Shown: positions 55,032 through 63,197 of the stretch, in pieces | Numbering within the stretch: the stretch's first letter is position 1 | Layout of the letters: the number at the start of each line of letters is the position of its first letter | Source of the DNA: Sphingobium bisphenolivorans | GTDB lineage: Bacteria; Pseudomonadota; Alphaproteobacteria; Sphingomonadales; Sphingomonadaceae | Reading direction: 5' to 3' | Assembly (NCBI RefSeq): GCF_000412635.1 | Contig: NZ_ASTG01000001.1 | Location: 186,001-250,000 of the forward strand | Length of the DNA: 64,000 nt | Notes under the pieces: model-generated | Told to the model about the DNA's origin: nothing | What the model saw: the letters and a program-made list of their open reading frames with translations, nothing else | The model's database searches: none | Program-made: the position numbers and the translations under genes

Positions 55032-55819
55032 GCCAATCGCTGGCTGGCAAGACCGCTCTCATCACCGGATCGACCTCGGGCATCGGCCTCGCCTATGCCA
55101 AGGCACTGGCCGGCGAAGGAGCGAATGTCGTCATCAACGGCTTTGGCGACGCGGCCGCGATCGAGCAGGAACGGCAGGGGCTTGAGGCACTGGGCGGCGC
55201 AAAGGCGCTCTACAGCGGCCATGACCTGACGAAGGCCGACCAGATCGAGGCCATGATGAAGGAGGCCGCCGATGCCTTTGGCGGCGTCGATATCCTCATC
55301 AACAATGCCGGCATGCAGCACGTCGCGCCGGTAGAGGATTTCCCGGTCGAGAAATGGGACCTCATCATCGCGCTCAATCTCACCAGCGCGTTCCACACAT
55401 CGCGGCTCGCCATCCCCTATATGAAGTCGAAAAAGTGGGGCCGCATCATCCAGACAGCGAGCGCCCATTCGCTGACCGCTTCCCCTTTCAAGAGCGCCTA
55501 TGTCACCGCCAAGCACGGCCTTGCCGGATTCACCAAGACTTTGGCGCTGGAGTTGGCAACCTTCGGCATCACGGCAAACTGCATTTCGCCGGGCTATGTC
55601 TGGACGCCGCTGGTGGAGAACCAGATCCCCGACACGATGAAGGCGCGCAATATGACGCGGGAGCAGGTGATGAACGATGTTCTGCTAGCCGGCCAGCCGA
55701 CAAAGCAGTTCGTGACGGTCGAGCAGGTCGCGGCGATGGCGCTGTTTCTCTGCGGCGACGCGGCCGCGAACATCACTGGCGCGAACATGAGCATCGATGG
55801 CGGGTGGACCGCGCAGTGA
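55028..55819 (+). CDS. bdhA: 3-hydroxybutyrate dehydrogenase
   Basis: A 263-aa SDR enzyme that oxidises (R)-3-hydroxybutyrate to acetoacetate with NAD+. The cofactor motif is TGSTSGIGLAYA, the structural NNAG is present, and the catalytic Ser-Tyr-Lys is in TASAHSL and SAYVTAKHGL. VVEN-like LVENQIPD and the C-terminal INIDGGW-type ISIDGGWTAQ-like segment fit BdhA. It is coupled to the patatin gene by a 4-nt overlap. Confidence 0.93.
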   Translation: MSQSLAGKTALITGSTSGIGLAYAKALAGEGANVVINGFGDAAAIEQERQGLEALGGAKALYSGHDLTKADQIEAMMKEAADAFGGVDILINNAGMQHVAPVEDFPVEKWDLIIALNLTSAFHTSRLAIPYMKSKKWGRIIQTASAHSLTASPFKSAYVTAKHGLAGFTKTLALELATFGITANCISPGYVWTPLVENQIPDTMKARNMTREQVMNDVLLAGQPTKQFVTVEQVAAMALFLCGDAAANITGANMSIDGGWTAQ

Positions 55820-55976
55820 TGCTGCGCCGCAGAAGGAAAGCACATCAATCCCGCCAACCTGAACTGTTGCAATTGAGCGACAGGTTCGGGTGATTATCAA
55901 TACTGAAGAAACCCTGCGCCGATCAGGTGGTTATCTGATCCGGAACCGAACACCGACAGGCTAAAGGGAAACTTCA

Positions 55977-56531
55977 ATGAAAAAATATCTGTTCGCAGCC
56001 GCACTCGTTGCGGCGCTGCCTTCTGTCGCCTCCGCTCAGGAGGAAACCGCTCCCGACGGCACGCCGGCCTTCGGCATTGAGCCCTATGTCGGCATTCTCG
56101 GCGGCTGGCACAGCTTCGACCGGAGAACCGAGTTCGGCAGCGTGCCCGGCGAAACCATCATGAGCGGCGCGATCCTGAGCGGCGTTGCAGGCGTCAACGT
56201 GCCGCTGGGCCCTGTCTTCGTCGGCGTCGAGGGCAATGCCACCAAGGGCTGGTCCGACATCGACTGGGAATATGGCGTCAAGGGCCGTTTCGGCGCGCGC
56301 GCGGGTGAGAGCGGCATGATCTTCGCCTCCGCGGGCTATCAGTGGGTCCACGGCAAGCAGGGCTGGCCCGACCGCAAGGACTGGATGTACGGCGCGGGTG
56401 TGGAAGTCGGACCCAAGGACATCGGTCTGGGCGGCATCACCGGCAACAGCGGCATCCGTTTTCGCTTCCAGACCGAAACCTATGATTTCGACAGCTTCCG
56501 TCCGACGGCGGGCGTGATCTTCCACTTCTGA
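55977..56531 (+). CDS. Outer-membrane beta-barrel protein
   Basis: A 184-aa protein with a signal peptide (KKYLFAAALVAALPSVASAQ) and a mature part of alternating amphipathic strands (IEPYVGILGGWHSF, FVGVEGNATKGW, GMIFASAGYQWVHG) ending FRPTAGVIFHF with the terminal Phe. The size and pattern match small opacity-type eight-stranded barrels. No specific ligand can be assigned. It is followed by a hairpin terminator. Confidence 0.8.
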   Translation: MKKYLFAAALVAALPSVASAQEETAPDGTPAFGIEPYVGILGGWHSFDRRTEFGSVPGETIMSGAILSGVAGVNVPLGPVFVGVEGNATKGWSDIDWEYGVKGRFGARAGESGMIFASAGYQWVHGKQGWPDRKDWMYGAGVEVGPKDIGLGGITGNSGIRFRFQTETYDFDSFRPTAGVIFHF

Positions 56532-56556
56532 TCGCGCTCCCATCGATCAGCGGCAG

Positions 56557-56582
56557 CGCCCGTCGGCAACGGCGGGCGTTTC
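56557..56582 (+). terminator. Terminator downstream of the outer-membrane barrel gene
   Basis: CGCCCG (56557-56562) and CGGGCG (56573-56578), extended by inner pairs, form a stem followed by TTTCTG on the plus strand, 25 bp after the stop. Confidence 0.6.
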
Positions 56583-56645
56583 TGCGTCTGGCGGCTGAGT
56601 GAAAATCTCCTATGCTGCGGCAAGTTCAAGGGAGACAAGAAATCC

Positions 56646-57989
56646 ATGCCCCACCTGCTGACGGCTATCGCAGCCGCCGCCAGTCTTTCGTCGATCGCCA
56701 GCGCTCAAACGGCCAGTACGGCGCCTGCTCCAGGCGGCGAGATCACCGCGACGATCGGCAGTGACATGGACGGGCTGATGACGCTGTACCGCGACCTTCA
56801 TGCCAATCCGGAACTGTCCGACCGGGAAAGCGCCACAGCTGCGAAGCTCGCGCGCCGTTTGAAGGCGATGAAGTTCGACGTGACCGACCGAGTGGGCGGA
56901 ACGGGCGTGGTGGCGGTGATGAAAAATGGCAGTGGCCCCGTCCTGCTGATCCGCGCGGACATGGACGCGCTGCCGGTGACGGAGCAAACGGGCCTGCCCT
57001 TTGCCTCGAAGGTTAAGGCCAAGACGGCGGACGGGATCGAGACCGGCGTCATGCACGCTTGCGGCCATGACACGCACATGACCGCCTTTATCGAGACGGC
57101 TCGGCTGCTGTCCTCGATGAAGGACAGGTGGAAAGGCACGCTGGTCATGATCCTCCAGCCGGCCGAGGAAATCGGGCATGGCGCGCGCGCGATGCTGGAG
57201 GATGGGCTATATACCCGCTTCCCGCGCCCGACCCATGCCCTCGCCTTCCACAATACGGCTGAGTTGGAGGCGGGGAAGATCGGCTATACGCCGGGCTATG
57301 CACTCGCCAATGTGGACAGTATCGACCTGCTGGTGCGCGGCTCGGGCGGACATGGCGCCTACCCGCAGGCGAGCCGCGATCCCATCGTACTGGGCGCGCG
57401 CATCGTCGGCTCGCTCCAGACGCTCATCAGCCGGGAACAGGACCCGTTCGATCCGGCCGTGGTGACGGTGGGCAGCTTCGTGGGTGGCGCCAAGCATAAT
57501 ATCATCCCGGATGAGGCGAAGCTGCTGCTCACCGTGCGCAGCTATTCCGACGAAACGCGCGAGAAGCTGATCCGCGGCATCGACCGGATCGCGCGCGGAG
57601 AAGCGATCGCCGCCGGGGTGCCCGACGATCGCATGCCGGTCATGTCAGTGAAGGATGAGTTCACCCCCTCCACCTACAACCCGCCCGCCTTCGCCAATCA
57701 GATGGCGGACGTGCTGAAGGGACATTTCGCGCAAGGCACCGTTGCCGAGACGCGACCTTCCATGGCGGGTGAGGATTTCGGCCGCTACTATCGCGCCGAC
57801 AAGAGCATCAACAGCTTCATCTTCTGGGTAGGCGGGGTGCGGGCCGATCAGATGGTGAAGGCGCAGGCGAAGGAAATTCGCCTGCCGTCGCTGCACAGCC
57901 CCTTCTGGGCGCCGGATGCAGAGAAGGTGGTCGCCACCGCCAGCGAGGCGATGACGGTGCTGGCGATGCACATATTGAAGCGCGATTAG
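56646..57989 (+). CDS. M20-family amidohydrolase (exported)
   Basis: A 447-aa metal-dependent amidohydrolase related to hippurate and N-acyl-amino-acid hydrolases. A signal peptide (to about SSIASAQTA) indicates export. Metal ligands lie in RADMDALPV, MHACGHDTHMTAFI, LQPAEEIGHGARAML and PSMAGEDFGRYY; the dimerisation (lid) domain is residues ~215-335. Its 3' end overlaps the convergent nucleotidyltransferase gene by 4 nt. Periplasmic location suggests peptide or N-acyl amino acid scavenging. Confidence 0.9.
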   Translation: MPHLLTAIAAAASLSSIASAQTASTAPAPGGEITATIGSDMDGLMTLYRDLHANPELSDRESATAAKLARRLKAMKFDVTDRVGGTGVVAVMKNGSGPVLLIRADMDALPVTEQTGLPFASKVKAKTADGIETGVMHACGHDTHMTAFIETARLLSSMKDRWKGTLVMILQPAEEIGHGARAMLEDGLYTRFPRPTHALAFHNTAELEAGKIGYTPGYALANVDSIDLLVRGSGGHGAYPQASRDPIVLGARIVGSLQTLISREQDPFDPAVVTVGSFVGGAKHNIIPDEAKLLLTVRSYSDETREKLIRGIDRIARGEAIAAGVPDDRMPVMSVKDEFTPSTYNPPAFANQMADVLKGHFAQGTVAETRPSMAGEDFGRYYRADKSINSFIFWVGGVRADQMVKAQAKEIRLPSLHSPFWAPDAEKVVATASEAMTVLAMHILKRD

Positions 57990-58975
57990 GCGGGACGGTG
58001 TCCCTTGCGCCATTTGGTCCACAAATGGCGGGCAAGCATCGCAGGCGGCATGCGCAGCCAATGGGATCGCAGATAGAAGCCGAAACGGAGCAGCTTGTGC
58101 GTTTCCCGGCCCCAGCCATCGCGTGCGAGCAATCTGGCACGGACAAGGCGATCCCAAGGGGTCAGCCGCGCGCCCGCGCCATAAAGTGCTTCCGCCAGCC
58201 GTCGCGCCTGCCGGACATGAGGCAGGAGGCCATGGCGGCGGGCCCGCTCTTCAAGCCCCTCGGCATCTACATCCTTGAGCAAGCAGTGAATGTCCCACAG
58301 GTTGCGGAGCCCTCCAGCGAGGTCGCCGTCCGCCAGCAGATGCGCGGCCGCGTGGCAGATGCGGTCCTCAGCCGAGAGCATGGATAACTGACCGGTAATC
58401 GGAACAGCTTCCGCCATTATCGCCTCCGCATCAGGCCGTTGGCGCGCAGTCAGCGGCAAAATCGTATGGTGGACATCAATCATCCGATCACGACTGCTAT
58501 GGATCAGCGGAGGCAGCTCATGCATCCATTGCCGGTAATAGGCGTCGTCATAGGGATCGGACTTCACCCATTCCCAGCCCGCGTCGAGCAGGGAGCGCTC
58601 GACCGCAGGCATGGACGCGCGCGGCACGAGAATATCGAGATCGCCGATGAAGCGCCCTTCACCCGCCTTCAGCCCGGCGGCCGCGTAGGCCGTGCCCTTC
58701 AGCAGCAGCAGCGGCAGGCCCAACGGCTTTATCGCCTCGGCTGCGCGGTCCGCCTCCCATAGCGCCTGCCGCGACTCCCGCTCCGCATCGATCCGCGCAT
58801 CCGCGAGGATCGGCTGCATCGCGGGGGGCAGGGGCTGGTCGGCGAGCCGAAATGCCAGCGTTCCGATGAGCCGCTCGGCACGCGCCATCGCGATCAGCGC
58901 GTTCCAGCCGGGAACGTCGAGCGTGGCCGCGGACGCCGGCTCCCGCAACGCCCTGACCAGGGGCAGAGCATTCAT
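57986..58975 (-). CDS. Nucleotidyltransferase-family protein of the HprK-related A set
   Basis: A ~329-aa protein of the NTP_transf_5 type. The active-site-like block is LLLLKGTAYAAAGLKAGEGR followed by FIGDLDILVPRASM, with D-x-D as in nucleotidyltransferases. A family-typical HHTILPLTAR and DRICHAAAHLLADGDLAGGLR-type helix region follow. The start at 58975 overlaps the kinase stop by 4 nt. It is the last gene of a four-gene unit with a PqqD-like protein and an HprK-like kinase. Substrate unknown; such proteins may modify a peptide or small molecule. Confidence 0.78.
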   Translation of the reverse strand: MNALPLVRALREPASAATLDVPGWNALIAMARAERLIGTLAFRLADQPLPPAMQPILADARIDAERESRQALWEADRAAEAIKPLGLPLLLLKGTAYAAAGLKAGEGRFIGDLDILVPRASMPAVERSLLDAGWEWVKSDPYDDAYYRQWMHELPPLIHSSRDRMIDVHHTILPLTARQRPDAEAIMAEAVPITGQLSMLSAEDRICHAAAHLLADGDLAGGLRNLWDIHCLLKDVDAEGLEERARRHGLLPHVRQARRLAEALYGAGARLTPWDRLVRARLLARDGWGRETHKLLRFGFYLRSHWLRMPPAMLARHLWTKWRKGHRPA

Positions 58976-59835
58976 TCGCGCATCGCCCAAAGCCGTTCGA
59001 CCATGTCGATCGCCTCCTCGCCCGACCTGAAGTCGAGGGCATGGGACGGCACCGCCTGCACGAAGCGGGTCAGCGCCGCAAAACCCGGTTCGCCCAAGGC
59101 CACATAATTGGTGGACGCCTGCGTCAACCGCATGAAGACCTCGCCCTGTCCGACCGGCCGCACAGCGGCTTCATGGCCGAAGCGGGGAAAGAGCAGCATC
59201 GAGGGCCGTGCACGCTCCCCCATCCGCACGATCGCATCGGCGCGGGGAACAAGATGGCAGATGTCGCCCTTGGCTGTGCCCGTCAGCAGCGGGCCGAGAC
59301 GCGCACTCGGCGCTTCCGCGGCAAGTACCCCGATGGCACCATTTTTGAGCGAGACGAGGCGCGGAAAGGGAAGTAGCTCACCGGTCAACAGGTCGAGCAG
59401 GGCGAACTCGTCGCCCATCAGCCTCCATCCCCGCTCGCCCAGTTGCGCCGCCAGCGTCGACTTGCCCGATCCCGATTCGCCCGTCATCACCAGCGCCCTG
59501 CCGTCCTTCTCGACACTGGAGGCGTGGAGCAGCAGGTGCCGTCGCCAGCCCAGCGCCATCTGCAGGTTCATGCCCATTTCGGCGGCGAGCAGGCCATGGT
59601 CCAGGCTCATCGGCGCGGCATCGGCCAGGCCATGGTCGCCCGTGATGAAGATGGAAGGCCGCACCCAGCGCCGCAGGAAGGCCGACGGCTCCAGGCGAAC
59701 GGTGAAGTCGGTGATGCCGCCGTCTGCGGCGGGGTAATCGGCATAAAGCGTCTTCAGATGATCGAGCGGCTGCCGCCATGCAGAGCCGATGCGGAAAGTC
59801 GCCGGCCCGATCTTGAGGAACAGACTATGCCTCAC
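58972..59835 (-). CDS. HprK-related kinase A
   Basis: A 287-aa P-loop protein related to HPr kinase/phosphorylase. Walker A is TGESGSGKSTLAAQLGERG (residues 118-136), preceded by LLLHASSVEKDGRALVM as in HprK. GDEFALLDL follows as a metal-binding segment. It lacks the N-terminal HPr-type sensor domain of classical HprK. The start overlaps the PqqD-like stop by 4 nt. By analogy with HprK-like kinases of lasso-peptide clusters it may phosphorylate a peptide or protein partner; the substrate is unknown. Confidence 0.85.
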   Translation of the reverse strand: MRHSLFLKIGPATFRIGSAWRQPLDHLKTLYADYPAADGGITDFTVRLEPSAFLRRWVRPSIFITGDHGLADAAPMSLDHGLLAAEMGMNLQMALGWRRHLLLHASSVEKDGRALVMTGESGSGKSTLAAQLGERGWRLMGDEFALLDLLTGELLPFPRLVSLKNGAIGVLAAEAPSARLGPLLTGTAKGDICHLVPRADAIVRMGERARPSMLLFPRFGHEAAVRPVGQGEVFMRLTQASTNYVALGEPGFAALTRFVQAVPSHALDFRSGEEAIDMVERLWAMRE

Positions 59836-60116
59836 GCCGCGCGCACCAGCCCCAGGGCCGTCATTTCGGCAAGGTGCGCCTCCACTGCGCCGACCGCCTG
59901 ATCCCGTGCGCCAAGCTCATAACGCTGCGCCAATCGATCGACGATCTCCCCAGCCGCCAGAGGGCCGGCGGTCAGCTCTCCCAATATCTCGGGAACGGGA
60001 CTGATCACCATATGCGTCTGTCCCGATGGCCGATGATAGAGGAGCAGCATTTCCTCCAGCGCGCAGGCGACAAGAGCGTCCGGCCCATCCTGACGATAAT
60101 AGAGCGATACGGTCAC
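59832..60116 (-). CDS. PqqD-like peptide-chaperone protein
   Basis: A 94-aa winged-helix protein resembling PqqD, the RiPP recognition element. The strand turn LLLYHRPSGQTHMVISPVPE then ILGELTAGPLAAGEIVDRLA and the C-terminal helix with EAHLAEMTALGLVRA fit the fold. The start is GTG at 60116. It overlaps the HprK-related kinase (4 nt) and lies 71 bp after a Tat-exported small protein gene. In the known systems this fold presents a precursor peptide to modifying enzymes. Confidence 0.8.
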   Translation of the reverse strand: MTVSLYYRQDGPDALVACALEEMLLLYHRPSGQTHMVISPVPEILGELTAGPLAAGEIVDRLAQRYELGARDQAVGAVEAHLAEMTALGLVRAA

Positions 60117-60187
60117 GACCTGTTCCCCGGAAAGACATCCGGCCTTACAGCAGAAGGGTAATCAGGTCGCTAACGCTCAGGACGGCC

Positions 60188-60616
60188 CTAGCGCGGCATT
60201 TGCAGGGACGCGTAGCAGGTAAAGCCGCTCGTTCCCGACTGAAGGCGACGGATATAGTTCAGATAAGCCTGGTTCTGCTCATAGCTGGTGCCCGGCAACC
60301 GGCCGCCGCGCATTGCCTGTTTCACCTGCTCGCCGGTGAAGCCCTTGCCGACGCCGGGAAAGGCACCCGGTGTTCCAGCGGGAACCAGCTGCCCGTTGGG
60401 CGCGATATAATTTGCGGCGCGACCCTGATCGGGCACCTGGATCGTGCAATTCAGCACCGACGCGGCGGTGCTCGCCAATGCGGGGCGGATCGAGACGATC
60501 GCCGATGCGGCAACGGCGCCGCCCATCAGCAACTGGCGGCGCGATGGGGTAACAGCATCCAGCGCATCCGTATCCTGCGGGGTCGGACCATGCTGCGGGG
60601 GCAATTGCTCGCTCAT
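60188..60616 (-). CDS. Tat-exported small protein upstream of the PqqD-like gene
   Basis: A 142-aa protein with a Tat signal: SRRQLLMGGAVAASAIVSIR, ending PALAS. The mature part (~95 aa) has two cysteines (VLNCTIQVPD and FTCYASLQ), an N-terminal Thr/Ala stretch and a GFTGEQVKQAM helix. AGGA lies 5 nt before the ATG at 60616; an in-frame ATG at 60646 adds ten residues. It may be the substrate of the PqqD/HprK/nucleotidyltransferase unit, but no family is recognised. Confidence 0.65.
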   Translation of the reverse strand: MSEQLPPQHGPTPQDTDALDAVTPSRRQLLMGGAVAASAIVSIRPALASTAASVLNCTIQVPDQGRAANYIAPNGQLVPAGTPGAFPGVGKGFTGEQVKQAMRGGRLPGTSYEQNQAYLNYIRRLQSGTSGFTCYASLQMPR

Positions 60617-60714
60617 ACCGTCCTGTTCCGCTATCGCCCTTGCCAAAGTGTAAAAATTGCACGCTATTACGGCGTCTTTGCAGCAAATGCGTCAAAGAAT
60701 CCAGCTTGGTAACC

Positions 60715-61980
60715 ATGAATCGACTGACCACCTCCCAGATCATGAGCGCGCTTGCCGTCCTGCTGCTGGCGACCGGCGGCGCGCTCATCATCGGCGCGGA
60801 CCTGGTCGAGATCGCCTTGCCCGTGGCAGCGGGGCTGGCGGTGCTGGTCATCGCGGCGCGCGGCCCCCTGCCCGCTCCGCCCATCGACACGGCGGAGTCG
60901 GACGAACTGGACGAAGCGGCGCCCCCCGATCTTCGAAGTTTGCTGGAGGGCATCGCCGATCCGCTGATGCTGACCGAGCGCGGGCGGATCATCTGCGCCA
61001 ACCGCGCGGCGCAGCGGCTGCTGGGCGCGCATATCGAGGGGGAGGACGCCCGCATCGCCATCCGCCATCCGGCCGCGGCTGAGCGGCTCGCAAGTCAGGC
61101 GCCGATGGCCGAACCGGTGATGGTGGAGCTGGTGGGCCTTGGCGGACGGGAACAACGCTGGCAAATGCGGATCGCGCCGGTCGGCGACGATGATCCCGCC
61201 ACGCACCGCGTGCGGCGCCTCGTTCATCTGGCCGATCATAGCGGCACCCATGCTGCCGAGAAGATGCGCGTCGATTTCGTCGCCAATGCGAGCCATGAGC
61301 TGCGCACCCCGCTGGCCGGCATTTTGGGCTTCATCGAAACGCTGGCCGACCCCGATCTTGGACGCGACACGGAAACGCGACAGCGCTTCCTGACGATCAT
61401 GGACGGTGAAGCGCGGCGAATGCAGCGACTGATCGACGATCTCATTTCCCTCTCGCGCATCGAGGCGGAGAAATATCGGGTGCCCGAAACGGCGGTGGAT
61501 ATGGCCGGGCTGGTAGCCGAGGTGGTCGGGGTGTTCCGCACCAGCCACGGCGAGCGCGGGCGGGAAGTGGAGATGGAGATCGACCCTGCCCTGCCCCCGG
61601 TGCAGGGTGACCGAGCCCAGCTGTCGCAGCTACTGCATAATCTGGTGGGCAATTCGGTCAAATATGGCCGGGCCGGCACGCCGATCCGCGTCTCGCTGGC
61701 AGGGGGACCGGCCGGCATGATGCGCCTGACCGTCGCCGACGAAGGCGAAGGCATCGGCCCCGATCATCTGCCGCGCCTGACGGAGCGCTTTTATCGCGTC
61801 GATTCCGGCCGAAGCCGCGCGATCGGCGGGACCGGCCTCGGCCTCGCGATCGTCAAGCATATCGTGGAACGGCATCGCGCCCGGCTCGACATCGCGAGCG
61901 TCGTGGGCAAGGGAACGACCATCACCATCCTCCTCCCCGGCATGGTGGCCGAAGAAAAGCCCGCGACGGCAAAGCTTTGA
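60715..61980 (+). CDS. phoR: Phosphate-regulon sensor kinase PhoR
   Basis: A 421-aa histidine kinase that phosphorylates PhoB when phosphate is scarce. Two N-terminal helices (residues ~8-48) anchor it. A PAS domain (~72-135, LLEGIADPLMLTERGRIICA) is followed by the H-box FVANASHELRTPLAGILGFI (His194) and the ATPase domain with NLVGNSVKYG, VADEGEGIGPDHLPRLTERF and GGTGLGLAIVKHIVERH. The start at 60715 fits homologues. The pstS gene follows after a Pho box; phoB and phoU are beyond the right edge or elsewhere. Confidence 0.93.
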   Translation: MNRLTTSQIMSALAVLLLATGGALIIGADLVEIALPVAAGLAVLVIAARGPLPAPPIDTAESDELDEAAPPDLRSLLEGIADPLMLTERGRIICANRAAQRLLGAHIEGEDARIAIRHPAAAERLASQAPMAEPVMVELVGLGGREQRWQMRIAPVGDDDPATHRVRRLVHLADHSGTHAAEKMRVDFVANASHELRTPLAGILGFIETLADPDLGRDTETRQRFLTIMDGEARRMQRLIDDLISLSRIEAEKYRVPETAVDMAGLVAEVVGVFRTSHGERGREVEMEIDPALPPVQGDRAQLSQLLHNLVGNSVKYGRAGTPIRVSLAGGPAGMMRLTVADEGEGIGPDHLPRLTERFYRVDSGRSRAIGGTGLGLAIVKHIVERHRARLDIASVVGKGTTITILLPGMVAEEKPATAKL

Positions 61981-62018
61981 TCCAAAATCAATCTCGACAG
62001 CCGGGCGATCGGAGCCAA

Positions 62019-62047
62019 TGTCATAAAAGTGCAATCCGATTGTCACA
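62019..62047 (+). promoter_or_regulatory. Pho box with three direct repeats upstream of pstS
   Basis: Three 7-mers spaced by 4 bp, TGTCATA (62019), TGCAATC (62030) and TGTCACA (62041), give the 11-bp period of PhoB binding sites; the outer two are close to the CTGTCAT consensus. The box lies 83 bp before the pstS start. It implies PhoB~P-dependent transcription of pstSC during phosphate starvation. Confidence 0.75.
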
Positions 62048-62129
62048 AAGGCGCGATGGTCCGCGACTAGGGAGCGGCTCCATGGGGGGCGGCGAGGTGC
62101 GAATCGCGGCCTGTATGACGGAGGTTTTC

Positions 62130-63188
62130 GTGAAGCATATCGCCTTGTTCGCTGCGACCGCTGCGGCCGCGCTCTCTCTTGCCGGCTGCGGCGATCAGTC
62201 CGCCGGCGGCGGCGCTGGGGGCGCCCGCGACCAGATCCGCGCGGTTGGCTCCTCGACCGTCTATCCTTTTGCCACGGCGGTTGCCGAACTGTTCGTTCAG
62301 GGCAATCCTGGCATGAAGTCACCGATCATCGAATCGACCGGCACTGGCGGCGGCATGAAGCTTTTCTGTCAGGGCGTGGGCGCGCAATATCCCGACATCG
62401 AAAACGCCTCCCGCCGGATCAAGAAGTCGGAGTTCGAGGATTGCCAGAAGAACGGCGTCAAGGACATCATCGAAGTGCAGGTGGGCGTCGACGGCCTTGC
62501 CTTTGCCGAAGCGAAGAACGGCCCGGGCCTCAAGCTGACGCCCAAGATCGTCTATGAGGCGCTCGCCGCAAACCCCTATGGCAAGGGCGCGAACAAGGCG
62601 CAAACATGGAAGGATGTGGACCCCAGCCTGCCGCCCATCGCCATCTCCGTCTTCGGCCCGCCCTCGACCAGCGGCACCCGCGATTCGCTCGCCGAACTGA
62701 TCCTGGAAAAGGGCTGCCAGTCCGATCCGGCCATGAAGGCGCTGAAGGAGAAGAATGAGGACGAATATAAGGCCACCTGCACCCGTGTGCGGGAGGATGG
62801 CAAATATGTGGACTCGGGCGAAAACGACAATCTGATCGTGCAGAAGCTCGGCGCAAATCCGAATGCCATCGGCATTTTCGGCTACAGCTTCCTTGAAGAG
62901 AATAAGGACACGCTCAAGGACGTTTCGATCAACGGCGTCGAAGCCACCTATGAAACCGTTTCTACCGGCAAATATCCCGGTGCGCGGCCTCTCTACATCT
63001 ATGTGAAGAAGGCGCATATGCAGGCGATCCCTGGCCTTCAGGCCTATCTCAACGCTTTTGCTGCCAACTGGAACCCCGACGGCGTGCTCACCAAGCGCGG
63101 CATGGTCGCGGCCCCCGATGACGTCCGCAAGGCGAGCGCCGAAACGGTCAAGTCGCTGGCCGTCCTCGACGGTTCGCAGCTCAAGTAA
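62130..63188 (+). CDS. pstS: Phosphate-binding lipoprotein PstS
   Basis: Periplasmic phosphate-binding subunit of the Pst ABC transporter (352 aa). The signal ends in the lipobox LAGC (Cys20), so it is a lipoprotein. The SSTVYPF phosphate-loop motif is at residues ~44-50, followed by ESTGTGGGMKLFC and the conserved PSTSGTRDSLAEL. The GTG at 62130 has GGAGG 5 nt upstream and is preferred over an ATG at 62115. pstC begins 9 bp downstream. Confidence 0.93.
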   Translation: MKHIALFAATAAAALSLAGCGDQSAGGGAGGARDQIRAVGSSTVYPFATAVAELFVQGNPGMKSPIIESTGTGGGMKLFCQGVGAQYPDIENASRRIKKSEFEDCQKNGVKDIIEVQVGVDGLAFAEAKNGPGLKLTPKIVYEALAANPYGKGANKAQTWKDVDPSLPPIAISVFGPPSTSGTRDSLAELILEKGCQSDPAMKALKEKNEDEYKATCTRVREDGKYVDSGENDNLIVQKLGANPNAIGIFGYSFLEENKDTLKDVSINGVEATYETVSTGKYPGARPLYIYVKKAHMQAIPGLQAYLNAFAANWNPDGVLTKRGMVAAPDDVRKASAETVKSLAVLDGSQLK

Positions 63189-63197
63189 GACGGGAAA

